DNA from: Siphonodentalium dalli
Lineage: Eukaryota > Mollusca > Scaphopoda > Gadilida > Siphonodentaliidae
Direction of reading: 5' to 3'
NCBI GenBank assembly: GCA_032622095.1
Contig: CP136066.1
Span: 207,228,978 to 207,292,977 of the forward strand
DNA: 64,000 bases
This document shows positions 1 through 10,794 of the stretch, one piece after another. Below the pieces are notes generated by a model. It saw only the letters and a list, made by a program, of their open reading frames with translations, made no database searches and was not told where the DNA came from. The translations under genes were made by a program, and so were the position numbers. Every line of letters begins with the position of its first letter. Position 1 is the stretch's first letter.

Positions 1-373
1 TAATATAGATACTTCTCAGAAGATGAGGCCTAAGTAGAGTGAGGTCCCCAGAGAGTGAATTTAGTGACAGACAGACAAATGACAGACACACTATTTGCAG
101 GCTTGACTTCTAGGCACTGTAGGCCACAAAACCTTAATGCTGTAATGTGAGTCACAGGGAGTGATCCTCACAATCTATTTCACAGTTGGTTAATCCAGGG
201 CTGGATAGGGAGATAAGATAATTGGAAATCAGTTTACAAATCTGGTTCATTTCTATCAAAGGAACTCAGATAGACTGACACTGTCATTATATAGCCATTA
301 ATTTATTATTGATCCAATTACAGGCACACAGCCTGAGATCTATTATCTGAATTTCATGAAACAATGATCAGAG

Positions 374-581
374 TTAACCCTTTATAAACAAATGGATTCT
401 CCCTTTCAGTTATAAAAGTTTTCATTAGAACAGTCTATTATTCATCTTGAGGGATGTTCATGCAGGTAATATAAGCAGACGGCACACAGATGAACAGATA
501 ATACAACTGCAGAAAGATTCCTATCTGAATATTTCCTACGCGAACTACTCGTCAATGAGTATATGGTAGAGAAAGGGTTAA
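374..581. mobile_element. TTAA-flanked MITE, family D
   Basis: The segment begins TTAACCCTTT and ends AAAGGGTTAA, so it has inverted ends with TTAA at both outer edges. The interior carries the family D marks: an inverted pair around 'gttataaaag', 'cagataat' and the 'actactcgtcaatgagta' block near the right end. No coding capacity is present. TTAA target sites with CCC-starting ends are typical of piggyBac-like non-autonomous elements; the superfamily is inferred. Confidence 0.7.
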
Positions 582-605
582 GATTTCCATCTATAAAGAC
601 AAAAA

Positions 606-1704
606 TTAAAGGCCCACTTAATGTTCAAATCCCCAGATCACATTATATACAACATCTTTCATATTATATACCATCTGAAAGAGGAAGTTCCAAAACATTA
701 TATTATCAACAGATCCGGTCGAAAAAACTGTGAACATTTTATATTTGTAGAGGTGACAAAGTGTGTTCTGAGTGGTTCTGTGCATAACTTTGATCTGGAC
801 TGTACTGCCAGCCGAATATTATATTAATTTAATAGCAGACAGACATTTTATCAGTAAGGGACAAAACTGGCAGAGATTGACCACAAGGCTGACAATAAAT
901 GACAATAGACAACAGTTTAAAGTCCCACTTGATTTCGACTCGCCAATTTTTTTTTTTATAGTGACTTGATAAATGGTTTTAATAACAATCTATGCCATAA
1001 AATATTATTAAAATGCTATAATTCATCACTATTTGAAACATCTGTGTCTCGGAAGATGCCCACAGAGAAATAGAAGACTTCCCCCCTCTGTCACCGTGAA
1101 TGCAACAGAATTCAAACTTTTTCAATGGAAGGGGAAGAACTCTATCTTTAATATATATATAGTTATTCCCCCAGCATTTAAAATAATACTGATTTTACTT
1201 CAATCTTGAGGACAAAACACGTTGGCAACTCAACAAAAACAACATGTCCACAGTTTATTACACCGGATAAGTTGATAATACAATGTTTTGGAGCTTCCTC
1301 TTTCAAATGGTATATAATATGGCATATATTTTATATATAGAGGATCTCACATGAGTTTCTATTTTATACGGAATTTATCAACCGAGTTCACTAAATTCGA
1401 TTTGAGCCGAGGTTTACCGAGGCTCAGATAGAATTTAGTGGACGAGGTTGATAAATTACGTATAAAATAGGACGAGTGTGAGATACTTTTATCACATGAT
1501 CAAATAAACGCGAAGCAATGCGAAATATCCATCGAAAACAACGATAAAAACCGCAGCGATCGCAAGTCATTTGAAGAACGATGTGACGTCATCGCACGCG
1601 CTGTTATTAAACGTGTCTCTTATCGATAATTATGAAACTGCTTTTATGGGCAAATTATGTGATATAATGTAATCTGGGGATTCGAAAATTAAGTGGGCCT
1701 TTAA
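606..1704. mobile_element. Inverted-repeat element with TTAAAGGCCCACTTAAT ends
   Basis: The left end (606 onward) and the reverse complement of the right end (to 1704) match over about 40 bases, beginning TTAAAGGCCCACTTAAT, and both edges read TTAA. Internally, 'ccaaaacatt' and 'tataccatctgaaagaggaag' on the left recur inverted at 1271-1330. A second palindromic element sits inside at about 1345-1490. A truncated relative lies at 54400-54567 and another fragment directly follows at 1705-1803. No transposase is seen. Confidence 0.65.
1345..1490. mobile_element. Palindromic insert, 'ATCTCAC...GTGAGAT' type
   Basis: An imperfect inverted repeat built on 'gtttctattttatacg', 'aatttatcaacc' and 'actaaattcgatttgagcc', closing through 'gaggctcagatag', 'aatttagtgg', 'ttgataaatt' and 'cgtataaaatag'. 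A second copy with the same arms is at 17641-17794. It looks like a small non-autonomous DNA transposon nested in the larger element at 606-1704. Confidence 0.55.
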
Positions 1705-1803
1705 TAAATGATATGGATATTATATACCACTTAAAAGAGGAAGCTCCAAAACATTGTATTATCAACTTCTCCTGTTGAATAAACTGTGAACATGTTGTTT
1801 TTG

Positions 1804-2193
1804 TTAACCCTTTACCCAACAGAAGGGCCCTGTGCCAATGCATTCTCTTATATATGCGAGTCGACCATAGGTCGCCTCGCATATATAAGAGAATGCATTG
1901 GCTTAACACATTAAAAATTATAAAATTGTTAAAGAATGTAAGAAAAAATGGTAAAAAAAGATTTTTTTTAGGCCAATGCATTCTCTTATATATGCGAGGC
2001 GACCTATGGTCGACTCGCATATATAAGAGAATGCATTGGCACAGGGCATAACTGTAACCATCACAATGTGGTCAATGAACCGGTTCCAATGATATCCATA
2101 TTTGTATGGTTCTATTGAGACAGACCGAAGATATTTTAGGCTGTTGAAGCTTTATTTGGCCGGTTTTGGCCGTTTTGTTGGGTAAAGGGTTAA
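1804..2193. mobile_element. TTAA MITE, family A (double palindromic core)
   Basis: A 390-bp element with ends TTAACCCTTTACCCAACA on both sides. It contains two ~70-bp palindromes, each with arms starting CCAATGCATTCTC and a centre TCGACCATAGGTCG, separated by an A/T-rich spacer, then a ~130-bp unique subterminal stretch on the right. Same-family copies are at 31828, 32279, 35888, 42832, 46664 and 53306. Confidence 0.8.
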
Positions 2194-2454
2194 GGTACCA
2201 ACATGTGTTCCGAGTCCATGGTTCTGTGCTAATTTTTAATCTGGACTATACTGGCAGTCTATTATTCTCGATGGAAGCGGAATAACTCCTAGTTGTCAAT
2301 TTTTACGCATTCTGGGAAAATAAAGGGGTAAGTCTTGGGGTGAATCTGAGAATCTCTATCACTTGATGAGCACTCCTGGGCCAGTATCCTGATGAAATAT
2401 ATATTTATTTTCGGTTTTATTTCATGCCAACAATAGTCAACAATGGCTGTATAC

Positions 2455-2830
2455 AAGCCTTGAAATAGTGTGTCTGTCATTTGCAGAATGAGGTCCCCAG
2501 AGGGGCGAATTTAGTGACGCTACCCTACATAGCGGGCTAGCATCACCAAATTCACCCTCTGGGAACCTCATTCTGCTGAGGTGTAAGCAGAATGAGGTCC
2601 CCACTCCCCAGAGGGTGAATTTAGTGATGCTACCCACACAGCAGGCTACCATCACCAAATTCATCCTCTGGGGGACATCATTCTACATGGCCTCATCTGT
2701 CCTATATGTACATGTAGGCACGGATTTACATAGTTCCCAGTGAGGTGAATAAGAAGTTTCTAAAGAAGCTGTGGGTAGTGTCACTAAATTCACCCTCTGG
2801 GGACCTCATTCTGCAAATGACTAGCACCAT
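2455..2830. repeat. Cluster of family E palindromes
   Basis: Three partial or complete copies of the short palindrome that begins GCAGAATGAGGTCCCCAGAG and ends with its reverse complement: about 2484-2576, 2588-2693 and 2770-2816. The first is preceded by the family's outer end 'gccttgaaatagtgtgtctg'. The complete family structure is best seen at 53941-54091. Confidence 0.75.
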
Positions 2831-3130
2831 ATTTGTTAGGTCTGATTGAAATACGTTTTATACAATATAATTTGCTGAATTTTTGTTGATTACATTCGAG
2901 GGAACTGATTGTTGGAGAAAAAATAGTCTGACATCACGCAATACCCGGATAGCACTTGAAATGACCCGGCATTGTTCTGACATGCTATTTACATGTATAT
3001 ACGATCAAATAATTTGATTTCAACAATGATGATTCAAAGAAAAATCGCTAATGTGACAATAGTTTGATCAAGTAATGGTCTACTGAAGTGGAAACAAGTG
3101 AGAAGGATTATCACAAAGCATAGATGATCT

Positions 3131-3853
3131 TGAGAGCTTTCTGATGAATGGCAAAAATCCATATTTCCAACTAAATCCTGAAAAGTTACCCATAATTCTG
3201 CTGTGGTTAAGGAGTCAATTATTTAGGGCATTACTGTACCTGAGAAGTGATGATGTTCAAATGGGTATAAATTGTATTTCTTAGCTGCAGATGAAGATTT
3301 TGGTTTTCACGTCACAAGTAACAATGTTCCATTGGCCCAAACTAGAGATTAGAAAGTTTCTACGGAATGTGAGTGTGTGCGTAATTGGGTTTTCTACTAC
3401 ATGTAGGCTTACCTTGGATAAAATGGTATGCATGATCTAAATAAGGTAAATGTACCACTAATGTACCTCTAAAATGTACCACTAGAGATTTATAGAGAAC
3501 TACCGATAAGATACTGATATACAGTAATGCCCTAAATAATTGACTCCTTAACCACAGCAAAATTATGGGTAATTTTTCAGGATTTAGTCGGAAATATGGC
3601 TTGTTGCCATTCATCGGAAAGCTCTCACTTAGAGCTTTCCAATGTAAACTCACATACCAAATTTCATTCCATTTGGTTCAGACTTACTAAAGTTATCATC
3701 CGGAAACGAAAATTGAGTGCAAATTTCAACAAAAAGGGCCATCACTGAGAGCTTTCCGATGAATGGCAACAAGCCATATTTCCAACTTAATCCTGAAAAA
3801 TTACCCATAATTCTGCTGTGGCTAAGGAGTCGATTATTTAGGGCATTACTGTA
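3131..3853. repeat. Three half-copies of the TACAGTAATG palindrome, family F
   Basis: Segments at about 3131-3240, 3519-3630 and 3745-3853 each contain one arm of the palindrome seen complete at 41941-42157. The marks are 'gagagctttcc', 'gatgaatggcaa', 'ctgctgtggttaaggagtc' and 'gggcattactgta'. The second is inverted relative to the other two, so 3131-3630 is itself a loose inverted repeat. Confidence 0.65.
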
Positions 3854-4974
3854 AAAGCTACTACCAATCTCATGTTGACTGTGCTTATGAAAACTCCATC
3901 CAAATATAGTGTGCCAACTGATGTAAAAATAAAATGCAATGTCTTATCAGGCACCTGTTTTTAATGTCGGGCTAAAAGCATTATCCAAACAAAAGACAAC
4001 TGATTTAGGCTAGTGTGTATGGACAATGGTACCATAACACTGATTCTCACTGATCGGACTCACATGCACGTTTGGTTTCTGGAGGTCAAAATGAATGTGT
4101 TCATTCACTTACGAACCAAAAAACCCATCTGGTGTTTGAAATGGAGAGGTAATATTTAGTGAAATCACTTGAGTGAATTCGGGATCGCACAGTTCATTTC
4201 GTATGGAGAAGGATTTGGTTTATAGAGGGTCCGGTTCGGAGAGCTACATGTAGGTTTCACTTCACTACTGGTATGGTAGGTCATGATTTATTACTGTACC
4301 TTTAATAATGAAACTTTAATAGTATTACGCTTGTATATAACGGCATCTATTACATGTACCATATATAATGGCATTTATTTGGTGATGATAATATATAGAT
4401 TCCACACAGTTCCTACAATCAAATCAAAATGACACTTGATAACTTTATCACTGCCTGTAAATTGTAATACAGGGAATAGATATTAAAGTATTTACATGTA
4501 CATGTATACCTGTATATTGATATGAGTTAGAGCCCAGATGATAGAAATTAATTGGCGCGAAGTGCAGGACTGCAGGTAGGCCTATATATCAATACCAGCA
4601 ACTGTTTTAAATCTATTGAAATCATCTCCAAATACTAGTATACATTTATCCCTTATATGGTACATATATATAACATATACCGTATACATGTACATAATGC
4701 ATGCCATATGAATATGACTATAAGTGGTTTATTATTGGAATTTATCATTCAAGTGACAATTTCCTCACATGGATCACAAATCAACCATAATATTGGAATC
4801 TAATCATATTCGCCAGTGATGAACAGCTTATATGACAGCCTATAGTGGCGAGTAGTGCATTATGCATCCTAGTTCATCAAATATTGCATAATTTTCTGGA
4901 AGGAGCAATCTGTGAAAGCAGTTATGTTTACCTATATGCACACTACTATGGACCAATAATATGTATGAACCTAC
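3854..4974. other. Presumed intron or downstream region of the minus-strand gene, no exon seen
   Basis: AT-rich sequence with simple TACATGTA-type stretches. It lies downstream of the exon at 4975-5280 on the minus strand. I looked for a continuing exon in phase 0 and did not find a convincing one, so the next exon is either short or beyond the left edge. Confidence 0.4.
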
Positions 4975-5280
4975 CTGAATTGTAGTTTGTCTACCTGCAG
5001 CACATATGAGTTTGAATGCAGGATCGTAATAGAAAGTGGCAGCCGCAATAAGACTTAAGATTCCCAGAGTCCAAGCGCTTAGTTTCCATTTCTGACGTTC
5101 ACTACTTTTCATGGACAACATGAAAGGGCTAGCAGCCTTCTCAGTTTCCCTAGGATTGTATCCAGATTTTAAACAGAAATCGTGAATTAATTTAATCTCT
5201 CTGTCGAAATATTCAAGTTTATCTTCCATGGACATGGTTCGAGGTTGCTCTCTGGCAGATGTCGTCTTAGTTTCTGTCAT
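4975..5280 (-). CDS. First coding exon of an unrecognised single-pass membrane protein
   Basis: An ATG at 5280 opens 102 codons, ending at CAG before the 5' splice site GTAGGT (4969-4974), phase 0. The first ~65 residues are hydrophilic and charged, including MSMEDKLEYFDREIKLIHDF (residues 16-35). They are followed by one hydrophobic segment at about residues 66-86 and then YYDPAFKLICAAGR. No cleavable signal peptide is evident, because the hydrophobic stretch is internal, so a type II or tail-in anchor is possible. I do not recognise the family. Support for a real exon comes from the consensus donor, normal codon composition against an AT-rich background, and head-to-head position with C1D. 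Translation past the donor gives low-complexity sequence and is probably intron. Later exons were not found in the window. Confidence 0.6.
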
Positions 5281-5557
5281 TATCGCGATTTTTTAATATT
5301 TGAGACAGTGCTAGTGATTTCACGACCCTTTTTTCGGATAGTCATTCACAAACACAAGTAATGACTTGAGCCCAATCGAGTTAAATAAACCATAATGCCT
5401 CGACCATAACAAGAGCTAAAAATAAACTGACGCCCAAGTTTATAAAAGTTTATCCCAATAAATTTCACGCACCTGTTCAAAGGGAGATAACCACGAAAGC
5501 GACGGAAAATTTATTTAAGTCTCCTAATTTCGTATATGTCAATATTTTCCATTGAAA
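5281..5557. promoter_or_regulatory. Presumed bidirectional promoter between two divergent start codons
   Basis: Only 277 bases separate the ATG of the minus-strand membrane-protein exon from the ATG of C1D. No clear TATA box sits at a usual spacing. The block 5476-5510 ('caaagggagataacc', 'cgaaagcgacgg') is the least AT-rich part. That this one interval drives both genes is inferred from position alone. Confidence 0.45.
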
Positions 5558-5686
5558 ATGGCAGACTCGGATTCCTTACCATCTGAACTGAGAGATAAAC
5601 TCATTAATTTTGACACCTCTCTAACAGACATAGAAGTCACCTTCAAAGATTTTTTGAAGGCTTCTCAAAGTGAAATTTACGATGAA
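5558..5686 (+). CDS. C1D: C1D exon 1 (nuclear exosome cofactor C1D)
   Basis: This begins a five-exon gene whose coding parts sum to 468 bases (155 aa plus stop; the vertebrate protein is about 141 aa). C1D belongs to the Sas10/Utp3/C1D family. It is a small helical nuclear protein that binds RNA and the exosome nuclease EXOSC10 (yeast counterpart Rrp47/Lrp1) in rRNA and small RNA 3' processing, and was also described as a DNA-PK partner. Exon 1 encodes 43 residues starting MADSDSLPSELRDKLINFDT and ending SEIYDE, matching the helical N-terminus. I chose the ATG at 5558 because it is in frame with the family match and follows the divergent promoter. The donor is GAA|GTAGGT, phase 0. All later exons join in frame, which is strong support. 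Confidence 0.9.
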
Positions 5687-5802
5687 GTAGGTTATGTTGT
5701 TATTTTTGTGTACCGTGGGCATGGCGTGCAGCACGTGTGTCTCAAATGCAATGCCTCTTTTTGTCCGTTGTCTATCTGCCAACACCATACGACAGTTATG
5801 AA

Positions 5803-6040
5803 ATAAAATGTTTAACCATACCATAGTATCGTTCTCCGGATTGACCACTCGGCGTCCGTCGTACCGCCCTCCCGTCCGTCTGTCCGTCCTCCCATCTGTC
5901 CGTCTGTCCGTCCGTCTGTATGTAGACACTTTAAGCATGGTGCGATAACTAAAATATTTTCTATCTGATCAGAACCAAATTTTGTATATGAATTTCTCAG
6001 CACAAAAGACAGATCGAGTTCGAATATGGGTTTGATCCGA
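5803..6040. repeat. GTCCGTCTGTCCGT-rich dispersed repeat
   Basis: A stretch of 'ccgtccgtctgtccgtcc' simple sequence is flanked by 'accatacca' on the left and 'ctatctgatcagaaccaaatttt' on the right. The same arrangement recurs at about 20030-21660, where a hAT element has inserted into the GTCCGT part. It is a dispersed repeat, not a gene. Confidence 0.55.
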
Positions 6041-6057
6041 CTATTATTGGCAATCTC

Positions 6058-6124
6058 ACACGACTTCCCCGTCGAGTAAATTTTGGGCTGAAGTTTGTTT
6101 CAATTATCTCGACGGGGAAGTCGT
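6058..6124. repeat. Hairpin with ACGACTTCCCCGTCGAG arms
   Basis: The arm at 6058-6075 (acgacttccccgtcgag) reappears inverted at about 6107-6124, with a loop near 30 bases. Outside the arms, 'caatctcac' and 'gatattgcc' are partly complementary, suggesting a small palindromic element. Confidence 0.55.
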
Positions 6125-6661
6125 ATGATATTGCCCTATTATTAAATGAGTTGTCCTTTTTCGAAAAATATTCACTCTTAAAAAAAAAAAAAAAATTGAT
6201 ACTTTTAGAATTCCTAGCGCAATTTACCAAAAAAAATATTTGAAAAACTAACATTATAACTCTACCAAGGGTACCCCGAGTCACCACACCAATTTTGTTT
6301 AAATCAGTCCAAAATCTTGTGTTATGTACTGGTAAATTTGTTTGGAGCGACATTAAATCCAATTCACCAATTACATCCTATGCCTTTGGACTACTTGGCT
6401 ACTTACCTTTCATATTTAACCCAAGGCTGTGGTGGTGCAGCATTACAGATCTTGTACCAGTGCATTCTCTTATATAAATGCGAGTGAGTCATAAATTCCA
6501 ATAATTTGTGTTATGTACATTTGTCTATAATACTAAATAGTACATAAAAGTATACTCAATAATTCAACACCAAAACTCTTCATTTATGATTCCGATCATA
6601 GTAATTTAATATCACCAAGGGATGGGTTAACATCTGCCGATCACGTGATCAGCCTCTCGTT

Positions 6662-8345
6662 TTTAGTTCAACTTTACTTTGTAAAGTTTGAGCTATTGCC
6701 ATGGCTTGGTATCCGTCGTCCGTGTGTGTGTGCGTGTGTGCGTGATGCGTCAACAATTTCCTTTAGCACGGGCTACAGTTTGTACCTTTGGTGTGATTAT
6801 TATGAAATTTGTCATGGATGTTGACATTGACATGTAGATGGGAACGAGTCATTTTGGGGTCATTCGGAAAAAAAACATGGCCGCCAGTGGCCATCTTGGA
6901 TTTCAAAATTCAATCTATTAGCACGGGCTACAGGCCGTACCGTTTGTCTTATTGTCATGAAATTTGTCATGGATGTTAATATTGACATGTAGATGGGAAC
7001 GAGTAATTTTGGGGGCATTTGGCCAAAAAACATGGCCGCCGGCAGCCATCTTAGATTTTACTCTTTGCATGACTAAATCCTTTGACACGGGCTACAGGTC
7101 GTACCTTTGGTCAGATCATCATAAAATTTGTCATGGATGTTAAAAATGACATGTAGATGGGAACGAGTCTTTTTTGGGTCATTCGGGCAAAAAACATGGC
7201 CGCCAGAAGCCATCTTGGATTTTACTCTTTGTATGATTAAATCCTTTAGCACGGGCTACAGGTCGTACCTTTGGTCCGATTATTATGAAATTTGTCATGG
7301 ATGTTGACATTGACATGTAGATGGGAACGAGTCATTTTGGGGTCATTCGGACAAAAAACATGGCCACCAGCAGCCATCTTTGATTTCAAAATTTAATCCA
7401 TTAGCACAGGCCACAGGTCGTACTGTTCGTCTGATCATCATGAAATTTGTCATGGATATTAACAATGACATTTAGATGGGAACGAGTTATTTTGGGGTCA
7501 TTCGGCCGAAAAACATGGCCGCCAGCAGCCATCTTGGATTTTACTCTTTGTATGACTAAATCATTTAGCACGGGCTACAAGTCGTACTTTTAGTCTGATC
7601 ATCATAAAATTTGTCATGAATGTTAATATAAATGACATGTAGATGGGAACGAGTCATTTTGGGGTCATTCGGCCAAAAAACATGGCCACCAGAAGCCATC
7701 TTGGATTTTACTCTTTGTATGACTAAATCATTTAGCACGGGCTACAGGTCGTACTTTTAGTCTGATCATCATAAAATTTGTCATGAATGTTAATAATGAC
7801 ATGTAGATGAGAACGAGTCATTTTGGGGTCATTCGGCCAAAAAACATGGCCGCCAGCAGCCATCTTGGATTTTACTCTTTGTATGACTAAATCATTTAGC
7901 ACGGGCTACAGGTCGTACTTTTAGTCTGATCATCATAAAATTTGTCCTGGATGTTAACAATGACATGTAGATGGGAACGAGTCATTTTGGGGTCATTTGT
8001 CCAAAAAACATGGCCGCCAGCAGCCATCTTGGATTTTACTCTTTGTATGACTAAATTCAATCCATCAGCATGGGCTACAGGTCGTACCTTTAGTCTGATC
8101 GTCATAAAATTTGTCATGGATGTTAGCGATGACATGTGGATGGGATATAATCATTTTGGGGTCATTCGGCCGAAGACATGGCCGTCAGCAGCCATCTTGG
8201 ATTTTACTTTTCTCTTCATGTCTATAAACTAGTATTAGACATTCAACTTTCTACATTCCTAATCGCTCCATTGACTGTAATACATTAAATTATTCCCTTT
8301 CCAAGTTGAGCTACAGTGTCATTGACACTTTCATTTAAGTGGACG
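6662..8345 (+). repeat. Dispersed element with ~9 internal ~160-bp tandem units, family G
   Basis: It starts with 'agttcaactttactttgtaa' and a GT-rich stretch, then has about nine units spaced 158-167 bases apart. Each has 'ttagcacgggctacaggtcg', 'aaatttgtcatggatgtta', 'gacatgtagatgggaacgag' and 'aacatggccgccagcagcc'. It ends in a unique tail around 'ttccctttccaagttgagct'. A second copy of opposite orientation with fewer units lies at 48177-49190. ORFs within it are repeat shadows. Confidence 0.75.
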
Positions 8346-9048
8346 GAACAAATTCTGGACCATTTCGTCGGCAACCACTTTAATAGTTTCTGATTTGTGC
8401 ACGGGTTTCCCCACAGAAATCCCGCCAAATGTCACATGGGGGGGGGGGGGTATTTATTTATTTCTCAGTTTATTTATTATGTGATTATTATTAAAACTTG
8501 GATCATTGTGATCATAATTGGGGTGGCTTTCTGATAGCGTTTTGTTGTATTCATCAGGATAGCAATCCTTTATCAAAGGTTTATTGATTATACTATTAAT
8601 CGTGGCACCCCTAGAGGGAAGACTCGGCTGGGAAGATTTGGCTGAGAAGATTCGGCTTGTTGCATCGGCCAAATCTTCCTTAGTTTAGACCTATGGGGAG
8701 GATTTTTTGTGTGTTTTGTAGTTGATTTTTTTTTTTACTTATTTTATGAGATTATTTTATGATTATAGTTTTTACATGGATAAATCATTATTACTTACAC
8801 ATTCTGTGGTAAATCCATATATCACATCCGAGCACTATATGAAAAATTAGTATCAATAAGCATGCAAGGCAAAAATTATAATTATAAAAGAATTTTTTAT
8901 CGGCGTACATTTTTTCACACACAGTTCACGTTGGCCCTAAGTGTGTTTGCATAACTGGCGACAGAGTATACAGAATCGTCCTTCGGATGCTGATATGATA
9001 TCAGTGAGAAATACTCACTTTGTTTTTATGTGTCTCCGAATAGTGTAT
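8346..9048. other. C1D intron 1, no recognisable feature
   Basis: AT-rich intronic sequence with a short poly-G run near 8438-8450 and the duplicated phrase 'gaagattcggc / gaagatttggc' at about 8630-8660. No coding exon, RNA gene or bounded repeat was recognised. Confidence 0.4.
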
Positions 9049-9057
9049 ATTTGAACA

Positions 9058-9134
9058 TAGATCATGCCATGAATCTCTACTAATGCGAACAGTCTACGGG
9101 CGTTAGCATTAGTAGAGATTCATGGCATGATCTA
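9058..9134. mobile_element. 77-bp perfect hairpin with 9-bp flanking duplication
   Basis: The left arm 9058-9086 begins TAGATCATGCCATG and the right arm 9106-9134 is its exact reverse complement: 29 paired bases around a 19-base loop. Directly outside, ATTTGAACA occurs at 9049-9057 and again at 9135-9143, a 9-bp direct repeat that reads as a target-site duplication. Nine-base duplications are typical of Mutator-like elements; that assignment is inferred. Confidence 0.75.
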
Positions 9135-9467
9135 ATTTGAACAATGTTCGAACGAACAACCACATAGAAGGTAAATACATTTTTAATGGATCATAATAAC
9201 TATTAAGAAACTCTCTTTATTAATGTCTTATCAATAAATAAAAAAAGACGATAAGAAATGTTCTTTATAAATAGTCAAGATTTCATTTGAACAAAAACAG
9301 ACTTCCAAATGACTATTTCGTCGGAATTCCTTCAAGAGATAGTAACCAAGATATACGGAATCGACAAGCAAAGAAATAGAAATACCATGCAGGACAGCAA
9401 GAAGGAACCGCGATTTTTATAATAAAGTAATAAAATGTTTATTTTCTATTAGTAGCGAGTTTGCGAT

Positions 9468-9554
9468 TTCAAACTGGTATGGGTACAGGTATGCTTACGG
9501 GTAGCTACCCGTACCGAGCTACCCGTACCGGTACACGTTTTATAATCGCAAACT
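9468..9554. repeat. Small foldback with AGTTTGCGATT arms
   Basis: AGTTTGCGATT at 9468-9478 is the reverse complement of AATCGCAAACT at 9544-9554. The interior is a near-palindromic set of 'gggtagctacccgtaccg' modules. It may be a tiny non-autonomous transposon; no convincing target duplication was seen. Confidence 0.5.
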
Positions 9555-9592
9555 GTTTTAAGGGTAGAATTCATCACATCGACTGGTAATGT

Positions 9593-9790
9593 ATGGTGAG
9601 CCAACTGCAACAAAAAAGATATTATAATATAGTTAGATTGTTATTCGCATTCGCTTTATTGGCTGATGTTATACTTACCGTTACGGATTGTTGGAAATGT
9701 TTATTTAGATTAGATGGGCCTCATGATAATCAGTTGGTTTCATTAAGGACAGTTGGAGGGTTTGTGCTTTTCTATCATTCATCTTGGTAA
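9593..9790 (+). other. Short hydrophobic ORF of unknown status
   Basis: A 65-codon frame with a hydrophobic stretch (NIVRLLFAFALLADVILTVT, residues 12-31). It resembles a membrane segment but has no consensus splice sites in the right places and no recognisable family. It lies in C1D intron 1. I cannot tell a decayed exon from chance. Confidence 0.15.
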
Positions 9791-10794
9791 TATTTTCAAC
9801 AATTGGATTCTACAAGTCATAGACCGATAGAGTGTTGACTATAATCGGTTGGAATTTTCAGAGTTCGAAAATAGATTATGATAGCTCAAATATACAATTA
9901 CATTATAGTTAAATATGCCAACCAATATTCGGTGTAAAATCTATTGTTTTAGACCCAGGGTCTAATAATGTCCTACATGTACTTTCAGTCAGATATAAGA
10001 CTGAATTTGTCCCTTATTTTAGTCGGGGAATATTTAGTCATATTAAGTAAACATTGGTTTGGAATTTTTCAACAGATCGAAGGGTGGTGCAAGGGAATAT
10101 TTATCCCAAGAATAGGGATTTTTTCGGGATGTAAACCCGGAGGAGTATGTACAGGTATTTTGTGTCTTTAGCAACCTATATTATACCCACTACAATATAC
10201 ACCAGTATTGTGTTTCAAATGTACCATGTCCGTTCAGATGGTAGATATATATTAAAATGAGAAATCAGTCCCCACCTACATAATTATGATAAAGTAACTA
10301 AACGGTCATATTCAAATGTGCAATACATGGATAAATCCACGATATATTGATGCCCTTGTACAAAGAGACAGGGACGTGACAACAGGGTTGTCTCAGCCCC
10401 CCCCCCCCCCCCCAACCTTGGTCAATTGTTCAACATTTGGAAATTTGATATACCTGACACAATATTTGTTGGAAATTTCACACCAACAATAGGTTGAAAT
10501 TGTTCCCGTAGTTTAATTTTCCAACAATTTATCAGTGGAGAATTTGTAGTTTTTAGATCAGCCTTCCATATTTATCTAAGTGCTAGAAGCCGCCTTGAGA
10601 ATTTGAACATAAAATCTGGCTTAAAATGACAACTTTATCAATGATGTTTGCCCATGAAATCTTGCAATAAATAGGTTAAAGGTACTCAATCCAATCAGAC
10701 ACTCCTAAATTACTATTTCTTTGGCTTCGGGGGTAAAAAATATTTGATTTGAGTCAAGGAACCCACCCATCAAAGCCCCTCAAGTTTGTGACTT

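Noticed and set aside
1655-2051. ORFs on both strands encoding MRVDHRSPRIYKRMHW-like peptides, found repeatedly across the window
   Set aside because: The peptide is the translation of the palindromic core of the TTAA elements, which is why it recurs at 1854, 36055, 37850, 45777 and elsewhere.
5812-6003. ORF rich in Asp-Gly-Arg-Thr repeats
   Set aside because: Produced by the GTCCGTCTGTCC simple sequence.
9593-10171. Two hydrophobic ORFs as exons of a transporter
   Set aside because: Only weak resemblance to a membrane segment, no consensus splice sites linking them; recorded only as a low-confidence ORF.
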